Below are positions 19,392-28,482 of a DNA stretch of 64,000 nt, in pieces. The DNA lies in contig NZ_QRCT01000049.1 of the NCBI RefSeq assembly GCF_003363435.1, forward strand, positions 186,001 to 250,000. Direction: 5' to 3'. The translations under genes were made by a program, and so were the position numbers. Below the pieces are notes generated by a model. The model did no database searches. It saw only the letters and a list, made by a program, of their open reading frames with translations, and was not told where the DNA came from. Positions within the stretch are counted from its first letter, which is position 1; each line of letters opens with the position of its first letter. Source of the DNA: Anaerosacchariphilus polymeriproducens. Its GTDB lineage: Bacteria > Bacillota > Clostridia > Lachnospirales > Lachnospiraceae.

Positions 19392-21110
19392 ATACAATTC
19401 ATAATAGAACCCTTGCTTTTCCAATAAATATTCATGATTACCCTGCTCAATAATCTTACCATCTTTCATAACCAAAATGATATCTGCTTCTTTAATTGTT
19501 GATAAGCGATGCGCTACCACAAAACTGGTTCTTCCCTTCATCATTTTATGAAATGCTTTTTGTATTTTAATTTCTGTTCTTGTATCAATAGATGAAGTAG
19601 CTTCATCTAAAATTAAAATTGGTGGAAGCCTCAACATAACTCTGGCAATACACAAAAGTTGTTTTTGCCCCTGAGAAAGATTACCTCCGTCTTCGGAAAT
19701 CACAGTTTCATAACCTTGAGGCATTTTTTTAATAAAATTATGTGCGTAAGCCTGTTTTGCAGCTTCTACAATTTCATTCATAGAAGCATTCGGATTTCCA
19801 TATGCGATATTCTCTGCTATTGTTCCTGACTTTAACCAAGTTTCCTGTAGCACCATTCCATAATTTTCTCTCAAACTCCTTCGAGTAATATTTCTTATAT
19901 CATTTCCACTTACTTTTATTTCACCTTCATCCACATCATAAAAACGCATTAATAAATTGATTATTGTACTCTTACCACAGCCTGTAGGTCCTACAATTGC
20001 TATTCTCTGCCCCGGTTCAACACTTAAATTAAAATCTTTTATCAACTCTATTTTTTGATTATACGAAAAATCAACATGCTTCAATTCCACTTTTCCATTA
20101 GAATGTTCCAGATTTACTGCATCTGCGAAATCCGCTGTTTCTTCCTGCTCATCAATAAACTCAAAAACTCTTCCTGCACAGGCAATCGCATTTTGCAGCT
20201 CAGTGACTACTCCTGAGATTTCATTAAATGGTTTGGTATACTGATTCGCATAACTTAAAAAGCTGGTAATTTGTCCAATTGTAATCATTCCATTCATGGC
20301 AGAAATAGCTCCAAATATTCCTACCCCTGTATACACAAGGCCATTAATAAAACGAGTGGATGGATTTGTGGTAGAGGAATAAAAAACAGCTTTTAAACTA
20401 TGCTCTTTTAATCTTTCATTAACATCATCAAAACGTTTCATTACTTCTTCTTCATAACCAAACGCCTGTACTACTTTTTGATTCCCAATCATTTCTGTAA
20501 TAAGTGACGTGATTTCTCCCCTTGTTGCCGATTGCTTTTGAAACATAGAAAATGTATGTTTGGCAATAAAACTGGCAACTACTAATGAAATCGGCGTTAT
20601 GCAGACTACCACTAAAGCAATATTTGCCTGAATCGATAACATAAAGATCAAGGTACCCAAAATCGTAAGAACACCAGTAAATAATTGAGTAAATCCCATA
20701 AGCAGTCCATCTGAAAATTGATCGATATCTGCTACAATACGGCTTACAATATCTCCGTGCTCATGTGAATCTACAAATTTAAGCGGAAGCTTTTCTAAAT
20801 GAAAGAAAGCTTCATCTCTTACATTCTTTGCAACACCATAAGTCACTTTATTATTACAAAGATTCATGATCCATTGACTTACTGATGTAAATCCAACTAA
20901 TATTACAATGTTCCTAAGAATCAAAAATATCTGTTCAAAATCCACCTGGTCTTTTTTTATGATATAGTCGATTCCATTACCAATTAATATTGGTACATAT
21001 AGAGTTAATGCTACGCTGATCGCAGCAAATAACAAGGATGTAAAAACAAAAATTTTATATCCTTTTATATATTTTATAACCCGTTTTATAATGATCTTAT
21101 TTTTACTCAT
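19371..21110 (-). CDS. Heterodimeric ABC exporter half (catalytic Walker B, degenerate signature)
   Basis: 579 residues: six-helix type IV exporter domain (about 1-310) and nucleotide-binding domain (about 340-575). Walker A VGPTGCGKST, Walker B ILILDEATSSID with the catalytic Glu, but the signature reads LSQGQKQ instead of LSGGQ. In characterised asymmetric exporters (TM287/288, LmrCD, BmrCD) this pattern belongs to the half whose own Walker site is active and whose signature faces the degenerate site. The start abuts the stop of the partner gene (21111). Likely multidrug or lipid export. Confidence 0.92.
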   Translation of the reverse strand: MSKNKIIIKRVIKYIKGYKIFVFTSLLFAAISVALTLYVPILIGNGIDYIIKKDQVDFEQIFLILRNIVILVGFTSVSQWIMNLCNNKVTYGVAKNVRDEAFFHLEKLPLKFVDSHEHGDIVSRIVADIDQFSDGLLMGFTQLFTGVLTILGTLIFMLSIQANIALVVVCITPISLVVASFIAKHTFSMFQKQSATRGEITSLITEMIGNQKVVQAFGYEEEVMKRFDDVNERLKEHSLKAVFYSSTTNPSTRFINGLVYTGVGIFGAISAMNGMITIGQITSFLSYANQYTKPFNEISGVVTELQNAIACAGRVFEFIDEQEETADFADAVNLEHSNGKVELKHVDFSYNQKIELIKDFNLSVEPGQRIAIVGPTGCGKSTIINLLMRFYDVDEGEIKVSGNDIRNITRRSLRENYGMVLQETWLKSGTIAENIAYGNPNASMNEIVEAAKQAYAHNFIKKMPQGYETVISEDGGNLSQGQKQLLCIARVMLRLPPILILDEATSSIDTRTEIKIQKAFHKMMKGRTSFVVAHRLSTIKEADIILVMKDGKIIEQGNHEYLLEKQGFYYELYHSQFAI

Positions 21111-22838
21111 CTACTGTACCTCCTCTTTTGAAAGCTGAGATAAACAGATTTCTTGATATACTTCACAATTCAAAATCAGCTGTTCATGCGTTCCCGATCC
21201 TACTATTTTGCCATCATCCAGAACTAAGATCTTATCTGCATTTTTTATTGTAGCAGCTCTTTGAGATACTAAAAAAACTGTAGTATTGGAAGAAATTGTC
21301 TGAATAGCTCTACGAAGTTTTGCATCCGTTGCATAATCAAGAGCAGATGAACTATCGTCCAAAATCAAAATTTCCGGTTTCTTAACCAATGCTCTTGCTA
21401 TCGTCAGACGCTGCCTTTGCCCTCCTGAAAGATTTTTTCCTTCTTGTAAGACTAAAGCATCTAATCCTCCATCTTTTAATTCAACGATTTCTTTTGCTTG
21501 GGCAATCTCTAATGCTTCCCAAATTTCTTTATCTGTTGCATCCTTTTTCCCCCAACGCATATTCTCTCGTATCGTCCCACGAAATAAAACAGCTTTTTGT
21601 GGAACGATACCTATCTTACTTCTTAATTGTTGTAAAGAATATTCTTTTACATTTACTCCATTTACCAAAACTTCCCCTGAAATCACGTCATAAAATCGTG
21701 GGATTAGATTTACCAGAGAGCTCTTTCCAGAACCAGTACCTCCAATTACACCTATCGTCTGCCCCTTATTGGCAACAAATGTAAGATTACTTAGTGCCTC
21801 TTCCTTAGCCCCTTGATATAAAAATCCAACATCTTTGAACTCTACACTTGGACCATCCTTAGGGATGATCTTGGTCTCTGCTGTATCAACGACACTGGCT
21901 TCTTCTTGTAAAAGTTGATTCACTCGATTACCACAGGCTAATGATTTGGTAAGCATAATTATTAAAAATGCTAATTTTACTAACTCGACTAAAATCTGTG
22001 ACATATAATTCACAAGAGCTACCACTTCACCCTGAGTGATAATTCCTTTGTACACTTGTTTTCCTCCTATCCAAACAAGTGTAACGATTGCCAGATTAAT
22101 CATGACATACGTAAAAGGATTCAGTAATGCTGAGATATTTCCTCCCATCAATTGTGTCTTTACTAAGTCAGAACTTGCACTTTCAAATGCTTCACTTTCA
22201 TCCTTTTGTCTGTTAAATGCCCGGATCACTCTGACTCCCGCAAGATTCTCCTTCGTGAGTAAAAGGACTTTATCTAATTTGTTTTGTACTTTTTTGTAGA
22301 TTGGAATGCTAATAATCATAAGCGCCAAAACAAAAACAGATATGACCGGAATTGTAACCACAAAAACAAAAGCTGCTTTCATATTAATTGTAAATGCCAT
22401 TACCATGGCCCCAAATACAATGCAGGGTGAACGCAAAAAAAGTCTGAGTAATAAATTAAATCCGGTTTGAATCTGATTAACATCACTTGTCAAACGGGTA
22501 ATCATTGTTGAACTACCTATCTTATCAATCTCATTATAGGATAAAGATTGAATATGCTGAAATAAATCTCTTCGTATGGAAGAACCAAATCCTACTGCTG
22601 CCTTCGCTGCAAAAAATTGTGCAACCAAAGAGCATAAAAGACCAATAATTCCAAGTATGACCATAATTATGCTCATTTTCTTCACATATTCAATATCTCT
22701 ATTTTTTATTCCAATATCTATAATTCTGACCATGACTAATGGAATTAAAAGTTCAAAACTAGCTTCAAGGAATTTAAATAACGGAGCCAATATACTTTCT
22801 TTTTTATAGTTTTTTATATACTTAAATAGACGAAACAT
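21111..22838 (-). CDS. Heterodimeric ABC exporter half (degenerate Walker B)
   Basis: 575 residues: exporter membrane domain (about 1-310) and NBD (about 335-570). Walker A GGTGSGKSS, a consensus signature LSGGQRQR, but Walker B is ILILDDSSSALD with Asp in place of the catalytic Glu, the mark of the non-hydrolysing site. Together with the next gene it makes an asymmetric exporter. AAGGAG precedes the ATG. It is divergent from tRNA-Pro. Confidence 0.92.
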   Translation of the reverse strand: MFRLFKYIKNYKKESILAPLFKFLEASFELLIPLVMVRIIDIGIKNRDIEYVKKMSIIMVILGIIGLLCSLVAQFFAAKAAVGFGSSIRRDLFQHIQSLSYNEIDKIGSSTMITRLTSDVNQIQTGFNLLLRLFLRSPCIVFGAMVMAFTINMKAAFVFVVTIPVISVFVLALMIISIPIYKKVQNKLDKVLLLTKENLAGVRVIRAFNRQKDESEAFESASSDLVKTQLMGGNISALLNPFTYVMINLAIVTLVWIGGKQVYKGIITQGEVVALVNYMSQILVELVKLAFLIIMLTKSLACGNRVNQLLQEEASVVDTAETKIIPKDGPSVEFKDVGFLYQGAKEEALSNLTFVANKGQTIGVIGGTGSGKSSLVNLIPRFYDVISGEVLVNGVNVKEYSLQQLRSKIGIVPQKAVLFRGTIRENMRWGKKDATDKEIWEALEIAQAKEIVELKDGGLDALVLQEGKNLSGGQRQRLTIARALVKKPEILILDDSSSALDYATDAKLRRAIQTISSNTTVFLVSQRAATIKNADKILVLDDGKIVGSGTHEQLILNCEVYQEICLSQLSKEEVQ

Positions 22839-22896
22839 ACTTTTTCTCCTTATGTATAAAATTTTTCAAATTTTGACTTTTATTTTTTTAATATTA

Positions 22897-22905
22897 TGTT
22901 ATAAT
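22897..22905 (+). promoter_or_regulatory. Extended -10 promoter of tRNA-Pro
   Basis: TGTTATAAT, an extended -10 (TGnTATAAT), ends 9 bases before the tRNA. A TTGACT lies at 22873-22878 but 21 bp away, too far for a standard -35. Confidence 0.6.
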
Positions 22906-22913
22906 AGCTTTTA

Positions 22914-22988
22914 CGGGGTGTGGCTCAGTTTGGTTAGAGCGCACGGCTGGGGGCCGTGAGGTCGCAGGTTCGAATCCTGTCACCCCGA
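22914..22988 (+). tRNA. tRNA-Pro (GGG anticodon)
   Basis: Acceptor arms CGGGGTG/CACCCCG, an anticodon stem CACGG/CCGTG around the loop CTGGGGG (anticodon GGG), and a T-arm with TTCGAAT. Discriminator A. CCA is not encoded. Confidence 0.96.
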
Positions 22989-23012
22989 TTCTATTTTAAA
23001 GTTTCCTGATTT

Positions 23013-23065
23013 TATATGTAAAAAAGCGTGATAACAATTGTTTGTATCACGCTTTTTTACATATA
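23013..23065. terminator. Bidirectional terminator, 21-bp perfect stem
   Basis: The arms at 23013-23033 and 23045-23065 are exact complements (core AAAAAAGCGTGATA) with an 11-base loop, so both strands end in T6. It serves tRNA-Pro on the plus strand and the convergent gene ending at 23092 on the minus strand. Confidence 0.92.
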
Positions 23066-23091
23066 GGAAAGACCTTAAATCATTGCAGTGG

Positions 23092-24240
23092 TTAAACAAT
23101 ATCTTTTATTTGTTTATTTTTCAATCTCTTATATACCCATTCACGAAATAGAGTATAAAGAACCGACGAGATAGGAATAAAAATCAACATTCCAACCACG
23201 CCCATCAAATTTCCACCAATTGTTACTGCAACTAAAACCCAAATAGATGGAAGCCCAACAGAGTTTCCTACCACGTGTGGGTAAATTAAATTTCCTTCAA
23301 TCTGTTGTAAGATCAAGAATAAAAATATAAATGCCAAAGCTTTCACAGGACTTATCATAAGTATTAAAAAAACACCGACTGCACATCCAATAAACGCTCC
23401 AAAAATCGGAATTAATGCAGTAAACGCAATTAAAATACCAACAAGTAATGCATAAGGAAATCCAAGGAGTGACATCGTAATAAAAAACATAAAACCTAGA
23501 ATTACAGCTTCTACGCATTGACCTGTCACAAAACTGGCAAAGGTTTTATAACTAAGTTTGCTGATATACAAAACTGAAAGTACTTTTCTTTTCGGCAGCA
23601 ATGCATATAATACTTTCTTAGATTGAACATGCAATTTTTCTTTTTGTAATAAAATATAACAGGCAAATACAAATCCAATACAGATATTTGTTACCGCATT
23701 AGCAATGGTCTTCGCTACTATCATGGTAGAAGACAATACATTCCCTGCTCCACTTCTAAAAAATTCCATTGCTGATTCCAACATTTTATCCCAATTTAAT
23801 TCAACATCATTTAACCAATTTGAAATCTGTGTATTATTTCGAAACATCTCTTCTACCCAGGCTTCTGCCTTTGGTATAAATTTTTCTATATTAGTGCCAA
23901 GCCCTATTAATGTAACACTAAGCTCAGGTATTACTACAAATGCAACAAGTGAAATCACACCAATGACTATTAATATTGAAAGGATCAAACTGATAGGGCG
24001 TGATATTTTCTTTCCGATTACACTTTTCTTCATAAGTTTATTTAGATTCATCTCAATAAAATGCATCGGCACATTTAAAACAAATGCGATTGCGCCCCCT
24101 AAAACAAAAGGAAAAATAATCCGCCAGACAAAGGAGAATCCTTCTAAAACCATATCCATCCTTTGAATTCCTACTAATACTAATATCGTAAATACAATGA
24201 GGCCCATCAGCTTCTTCATATTATCTTTATTTAACTCCAT
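23092..24240 (-). CDS. AI-2E family transporter (YtvI/PerM type)
   Basis: 382 residues with about eight hydrophobic helices and the conserved C-terminal segment around PIFGAFIGCAVGVFLI and QQIEGNLIYPHVVGNSVGLP, characteristic of the AI-2E exporter family (PF01594). Members include Na+/H+ antiporters and the E. coli TqsA exporter; the substrate cannot be told from sequence. The ribosome site is weak (AGAGAGCGG). It ends at the shared terminator. Confidence 0.88.
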   Translation of the reverse strand: MELNKDNMKKLMGLIVFTILVLVGIQRMDMVLEGFSFVWRIIFPFVLGGAIAFVLNVPMHFIEMNLNKLMKKSVIGKKISRPISLILSILIVIGVISLVAFVVIPELSVTLIGLGTNIEKFIPKAEAWVEEMFRNNTQISNWLNDVELNWDKMLESAMEFFRSGAGNVLSSTMIVAKTIANAVTNICIGFVFACYILLQKEKLHVQSKKVLYALLPKRKVLSVLYISKLSYKTFASFVTGQCVEAVILGFMFFITMSLLGFPYALLVGILIAFTALIPIFGAFIGCAVGVFLILMISPVKALAFIFLFLILQQIEGNLIYPHVVGNSVGLPSIWVLVAVTIGGNLMGVVGMLIFIPISSVLYTLFREWVYKRLKNKQIKDIV

Positions 24241-24318
24241 ATCATCCGCTCTCTTTCGATTCTAAAGTATGCCTTTTTTATAAAGACATTTTAACTTTAC
24301 ATGAACGTATAAGAGTTG

Positions 24319-25794
24319 TCAATAATACAAAAGAATCTCCTTAGGATTCTTTCTAAATAATTTTAGAATTTCCCAACTTACACTTAAACAGATTATTATT
24401 ATTTCCACTAATATTACAATCAAAAATTCCCCAACCCCCACCTTAATCAATAAATAATCCGGTGTCTTTACCGAAGCTTTTACATTCAACATATCTTCTG
24501 TAAGCTCTTGTGCCTGATTATGGATAGCATCCTCCTTGGTGATTTTTTTTAACGTATCTTCTTGTTTCGGCGTAACCTTTTCTAAAACATAATTCCCAAT
24601 CTGAGAAGCAATACCTTTTGATACTGCAAAAGATAATAAAAATGCAAAGAGTGCAATTATGATGCATTCAAATATATATTGATAAGTAATACTTTTGAAG
24701 GATATTCCTAACGATAGCATGATTCCTGTTTCTCTGGTCCTTCCTTTCACTCTTATATTGAGAATTATAAATAATAATAGACTGCAAGCTCCCATTATAA
24801 TCCCTACAAATATTGCAAGAAGCGTTTTCATGACTTTTAAAGGAGCTACTGATTCCTTATACATAGAATCATCCTCTTGAATCGTAAAATAATTCATCTT
24901 TACAATATTTTTTAATTTTACCTCATCTATAACAGTTATTAATTCTTTTGGATCTTTCACAAAAAACGTGCAGTTATCATAGGGACATTTTTTCTCATTT
25001 AAATAAAAAAGTACTTTTTTAGAAAAATCTATGGTTGTAAATATAAGATTGTCAGATATACTAGTCTCCGGTACCATTTCTGATTCTGCAATACCACTCT
25101 TGACTTCAAAAATTCCTGCTATTTCCATATCGAAGGGAGGACATTTTAATTTATATGGGTTATCCTCTTTACTTCCTGTACTCTCACGTAAAGAAACAGT
25201 AAAAGCATCACCTATCTTTAAATTATTATATTCTGCCAGATTTTTGGAGATCAAAACTTTATATAAATCGCCTTCTCGAATATGTGTCCCTTCCACTAAA
25301 TCAAAAGAACCATTCCTAAAATAACTACTATTTTCTGTATTTGTATTACCAATAAAACTCGTAGTTTTTTCCAGCATTTCAGCCCCACGCTCTTTCTCCT
25401 CCTCAATTTGATTTACATAAGTAAACAAACCATGAAATAACTCTAGATCATCCGTATATAATTCCCACGTAAAAACGGCATTATAAAATTTAATCCCTTC
25501 AATTTTTGTTACTTTTTCAATTAATTCGTCATCCACTTGCGGGCCTGTATATTGCATTGTTCCATCTTCCTGCCTAATTTCCCATACGGAAGGATCCTCC
25601 TTGTTATAAACTGCTTCTATTTTGAAACTTCCTCCAATAGTTTCCCGCAGAGTTTCTATTTCATGGTTGGTTGCCAGATATATCGATAACCCGATTAATA
25701 CTGTAATTGTCATAAATAGAAGGATACAAAAAAATATTAAATTTTTTCTTATTTTTCTTATGTTATATAAGACAGCTCTTTGAAATGAATTCAT
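24319..25794 (-). CDS. FtsX-like ABC permease without cognate ATPase (subunit 2)
   Basis: 491 residues from ATG 25794 (AGAAGGAT upstream; the frame is open to 25821). One N-terminal helix (about 18-40), a long extracytoplasmic domain (about 45-310), then three C-terminal helices of a single FtsX core. The fold is MacB-like. The gene is immediately downstream of a homologous permease, and no ATP-binding gene is in this operon. It likely forms a heterodimer with the 25818-27137 product and borrows an ATPase such as 18568-19233. Confidence 0.8.
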   Translation of the reverse strand: MNSFQRAVLYNIRKIRKNLIFFCILLFMTITVLIGLSIYLATNHEIETLRETIGGSFKIEAVYNKEDPSVWEIRQEDGTMQYTGPQVDDELIEKVTKIEGIKFYNAVFTWELYTDDLELFHGLFTYVNQIEEEKERGAEMLEKTTSFIGNTNTENSSYFRNGSFDLVEGTHIREGDLYKVLISKNLAEYNNLKIGDAFTVSLRESTGSKEDNPYKLKCPPFDMEIAGIFEVKSGIAESEMVPETSISDNLIFTTIDFSKKVLFYLNEKKCPYDNCTFFVKDPKELITVIDEVKLKNIVKMNYFTIQEDDSMYKESVAPLKVMKTLLAIFVGIIMGACSLLLFIILNIRVKGRTRETGIMLSLGISFKSITYQYIFECIIIALFAFLLSFAVSKGIASQIGNYVLEKVTPKQEDTLKKITKEDAIHNQAQELTEDMLNVKASVKTPDYLLIKVGVGEFLIVILVEIIIICLSVSWEILKLFRKNPKEILLYY

Positions 25795-25817
25795 ATAATC
25801 CTTCTTTCCATGTATCT

Positions 25818-27137
25818 TCAATTCATTTTGGCTAAAATATCTCTGGGGTTTAGGCGTATGACAGAAAAAAATGAAATACTGACAGTAAGAAGGATAACCA
25901 AAATTTCAATAGTCAAAACTGCTAAAAACTCTAAAATTCCAACTGTCGTATTAATTTCTTTACTTTGAGACCATATCTCTTCAGCCATCTTCTCAAGATT
26001 CAAAACTGAAATGTTTCTCAAAATAAAATTCCATAATTGTTCAGAGATAATTACAGAAATAGTGTAAGAGAATACGAATGAAATCAAAGCAATTAATAAA
26101 AATTCTAGTAAAAACTGACTAAATATAACTAATTTACTGCTTCCAATCGAGAGATAAATTCCAACTTCGTAAATCCGCTCACGGATCCACAACGTCAAAA
26201 TAAATGTTAATAAAAGAATACCAATCATAAGAATAAAAGAAACCATAATTTTAACCAAATTATTTAAATTTTCCAAAGGTGCTGCCAACTCTTCATATTT
26301 CTTATTATTTTTAATCACTTTAAAAGAATTCAAATTAATATCTTTTCTTGCCTGCAATTTCTTTATTATTTTATCAAGTTCTTTAGGATCCTTTACATAA
26401 AAACTTACTCCGGAACGATAATGAATCGATTTCTTACCCGACAATAACTCATAGATACGATGTCCTGTCTTATTATCAGTAAAGATAAAATTCTCAGGCA
26501 GTTCACTTTCAACAGTATCATCTACCCTATCTTGGGTCACAGCAATTTTAAAAATACCGGTAATCTTTAATTTTAGTGTTTTACCTATCGCATCCTTATT
26601 ATCTTTTCCAAATTCCTCATCTACTGTTACAGAAATCGTATCCCCTATATACAAATTATTATAATTGGCTAAATTTTCTGAAATAGCAATTTTTCCATCA
26701 TCATCTGGCATAATATGACGCCCTTGTGTCATTACAAATTGTTTGTTTGAGAAATAAGGATTCAATTGACTTTTTGTATTACTGATAAATTTAGGTACCT
26801 TCTCCCATATTTCTCCTGTCCCTGCATAATGACCAGGTTCCAACACTAAATCTTTGGCAGCTAAATAAAAGGTATTTTGTCCATTGAAATCTCTAATACC
26901 TCCGCCAGACATAATTTTCTTAATTAGTTCATCTCCTAAATTGTTAGAAGAACTCCCTTCCACCCGAAATTCTGCTCCTACATTTTCTCGAAGTTTTTTT
27001 ATTATAAAAACGGTTGCATTACGAATCGTTAATCCACTCAACAAAAAAGAAGATAATATTAAAAAAAGTAAAAATAAAAATAAGGACTTGTTCCATTCTC
27101 TTTTTACATGCAGCACAGCCCTTCTCCATACACTCAT
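25818..27137 (-). CDS. FtsX-like ABC permease without cognate ATPase (subunit 1)
   Basis: 439 residues with the same layout as its neighbour: N-terminal helix (about 17-38), extracytoplasmic domain, three C-terminal helices. The shared pattern N-x-x-x-Y-F near the middle and GILLLTFILTLWIR in the core show paralogy. GGAG precedes the ATG. It is 41 bases downstream of the subtilase gene, so the three genes probably form one transcript. Confidence 0.8.
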   Translation of the reverse strand: MSVWRRAVLHVKREWNKSLFLFLLFLILSSFLLSGLTIRNATVFIIKKLRENVGAEFRVEGSSSNNLGDELIKKIMSGGGIRDFNGQNTFYLAAKDLVLEPGHYAGTGEIWEKVPKFISNTKSQLNPYFSNKQFVMTQGRHIMPDDDGKIAISENLANYNNLYIGDTISVTVDEEFGKDNKDAIGKTLKLKITGIFKIAVTQDRVDDTVESELPENFIFTDNKTGHRIYELLSGKKSIHYRSGVSFYVKDPKELDKIIKKLQARKDINLNSFKVIKNNKKYEELAAPLENLNNLVKIMVSFILMIGILLLTFILTLWIRERIYEVGIYLSIGSSKLVIFSQFLLEFLLIALISFVFSYTISVIISEQLWNFILRNISVLNLEKMAEEIWSQSKEINTTVGILEFLAVLTIEILVILLTVSISFFSVIRLNPRDILAKMN

Positions 27138-27178
27138 AGTGTTTCTCCATTCTTTAATCTACTAGAATATCTTCTCTC

Positions 27179-28309
27179 CTATGAAAGAATTTCTATGATT
27201 AAGTCTCCTATATATCCGGCATTCCTGCTTTCTTCTCCAATTAAAAAAGCGTATTTCCTTCCATCAACCTCAAATACTGTCTGTTCTACGTTTAAAGATA
27301 TCACCAAATCAATGTTAAATTTGGAACTCAGATTTATAAAATCCTTTTTTAATAAAATAGAAAAAATTAATTCAGCTTCACAAAATTTTTCTATCATTAT
27401 TTCTATAATTTCTGCCTCTAGCCCACACTTTTTTATGTTTAAAAAACGTATATCTTCCATACTTCTATTTTTTGTAAAACCAACACACTCAATATTATAA
27501 TTATTATATAAATAATTTATTATCTCTTTCCCAAGTTCAAAATCTTTAAATTCCTGAATCACCATACAAACATGTGGAATTTTAATTTTACTTGATTCTA
27601 ATACTTTTTTATCTAATTCAATAACAACTTCTTTTGAACTTATTTTATCTAAATACTTCAAAACTGTTTCTATACTTGGATTTTTATTTTTATTAATATA
27701 AGAATTAATATAAGATACCACTACAGGTACTGCAAAACTATTACTGGTAGAATCAATAAAAAATTTCTTAAAAAAATCTAAATCACAATTAGCAGTTACT
27801 TGCAGTCCCAGCCACCATTTTGAATGTACTGCAATTTCTAAAGGTTTCAAAAAACTGTTAATATCAGATTGAACACCTATTACTTCAGGATAAGAAGCTG
27901 GTAACGTTATCAATTGTTGGTTGCTGCCAGCCGCAACCATTATTACCTTTCTATTGGCCAGTTCTTGGATAATCCGGTTCAGTTTTAGTGACTCTGATAA
28001 CCGAACCGTTCCTACACTCATACTAATAATATCAACTTTTAAATCCAGACATACTTCCAAAGCTCTGACAAGAGAATCAATGTTTGCAGGTGTATTACAA
28101 TCTTTCATTATTTGAACACTGATTAGTTCATAATTTTCTGTACAATATTCCAAGACGATAGCGCATATGGTTGCATGGGTATAATGATTTATCGTTTGTA
28201 TTTCTTTTCCATCCGGCTTATCATCATATATTACAATGCGCTCCTTCACAATCTTATTTGTCAAAAAATCTTCTTTGATTGCATCATCTATGATTGCTAT
28301 TTTTGACAT
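27179..28309 (-). CDS. Cytoplasmic subtilisin-like (S8) protease with unusual C-terminal domain
   Basis: 376 residues, no signal peptide or propeptide. The S8 triad is visible in altered motifs: Asp in AIIDDAI (about 8-9), His in YTHATICAIVL (about 44), the oxyanion Asn in AAGSNQ (about 132) and Ser in NSFAVPVV (about 193). The last 150 residues are a separate alpha/beta domain I do not recognise. Cytoplasmic S8 proteins of this size occur in clostridial peptide-maturation clusters, so processing of a peptide exported by the two adjacent permeases is plausible, but no convincing precursor is seen. AGGAGG precedes the ATG. Confidence 0.7.
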   Translation of the reverse strand: MSKIAIIDDAIKEDFLTNKIVKERIVIYDDKPDGKEIQTINHYTHATICAIVLEYCTENYELISVQIMKDCNTPANIDSLVRALEVCLDLKVDIISMSVGTVRLSESLKLNRIIQELANRKVIMVAAGSNQQLITLPASYPEVIGVQSDINSFLKPLEIAVHSKWWLGLQVTANCDLDFFKKFFIDSTSNSFAVPVVVSYINSYINKNKNPSIETVLKYLDKISSKEVVIELDKKVLESSKIKIPHVCMVIQEFKDFELGKEIINYLYNNYNIECVGFTKNRSMEDIRFLNIKKCGLEAEIIEIMIEKFCEAELIFSILLKKDFINLSSKFNIDLVISLNVEQTVFEVDGRKYAFLIGEESRNAGYIGDLIIEILS

Positions 28310-28334
28310 CCAAGCCTCCTAAAATACTATTTTT

Positions 28335-28376
28335 CTATCGTTCTCCATCAGTGATGATTTTATTTCCAGTATTCAT
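28335..28376 (-). CDS. Possible 13-residue leader or precursor peptide
   Basis: The short frame MNTGNKIITDGER starts 10 bases after AAAGGAG and ends 25 bases before the protease start. It is the only tiny frame with a decent ribosome site upstream of the protease. It may be a leader peptide or chance. Confidence 0.2.
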   Translation of the reverse strand: MNTGNKIITDGER

Positions 28377-28434
28377 TTATAGGATACTCCTTTCTATCAT
28401 TTTCATTCATACATTATCTCAAGGTGGACAAAAA

Positions 28435-28460
28435 AAATCATCCTAAAAATAGGATGATTT
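28435..28460 (-). terminator. Terminator of the LytTR regulator gene
   Basis: The AAATCATCCTA arm pairs with its complement around a short loop and is followed on the minus strand by T8. It is 23 bases past the stop at 28483. Confidence 0.88.
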
Positions 28461-28482
28461 CTATGGAACTCTTTTATTCAAT

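Noticed and set aside
22036-22299. Plus-strand frames inside the ABC exporter genes
   Set aside because: Shadows of minus-strand genes; no ribosome sites or family likeness.
22873-22905. TTGACT plus TATAAT as a standard sigma-A promoter of tRNA-Pro
   Set aside because: The spacer is 21 bp. The extended -10 explains the promoter better.
27179-28309. Extracellular subtilisin
   Set aside because: No signal peptide, prodomain or wall anchor; cytoplasmic location is more likely.
28360-28410. 16-residue frame MNENDRKEYPINEYWK as a RiPP precursor
   Set aside because: No Shine-Dalgarno upstream, and only one start; not supportable as a gene.
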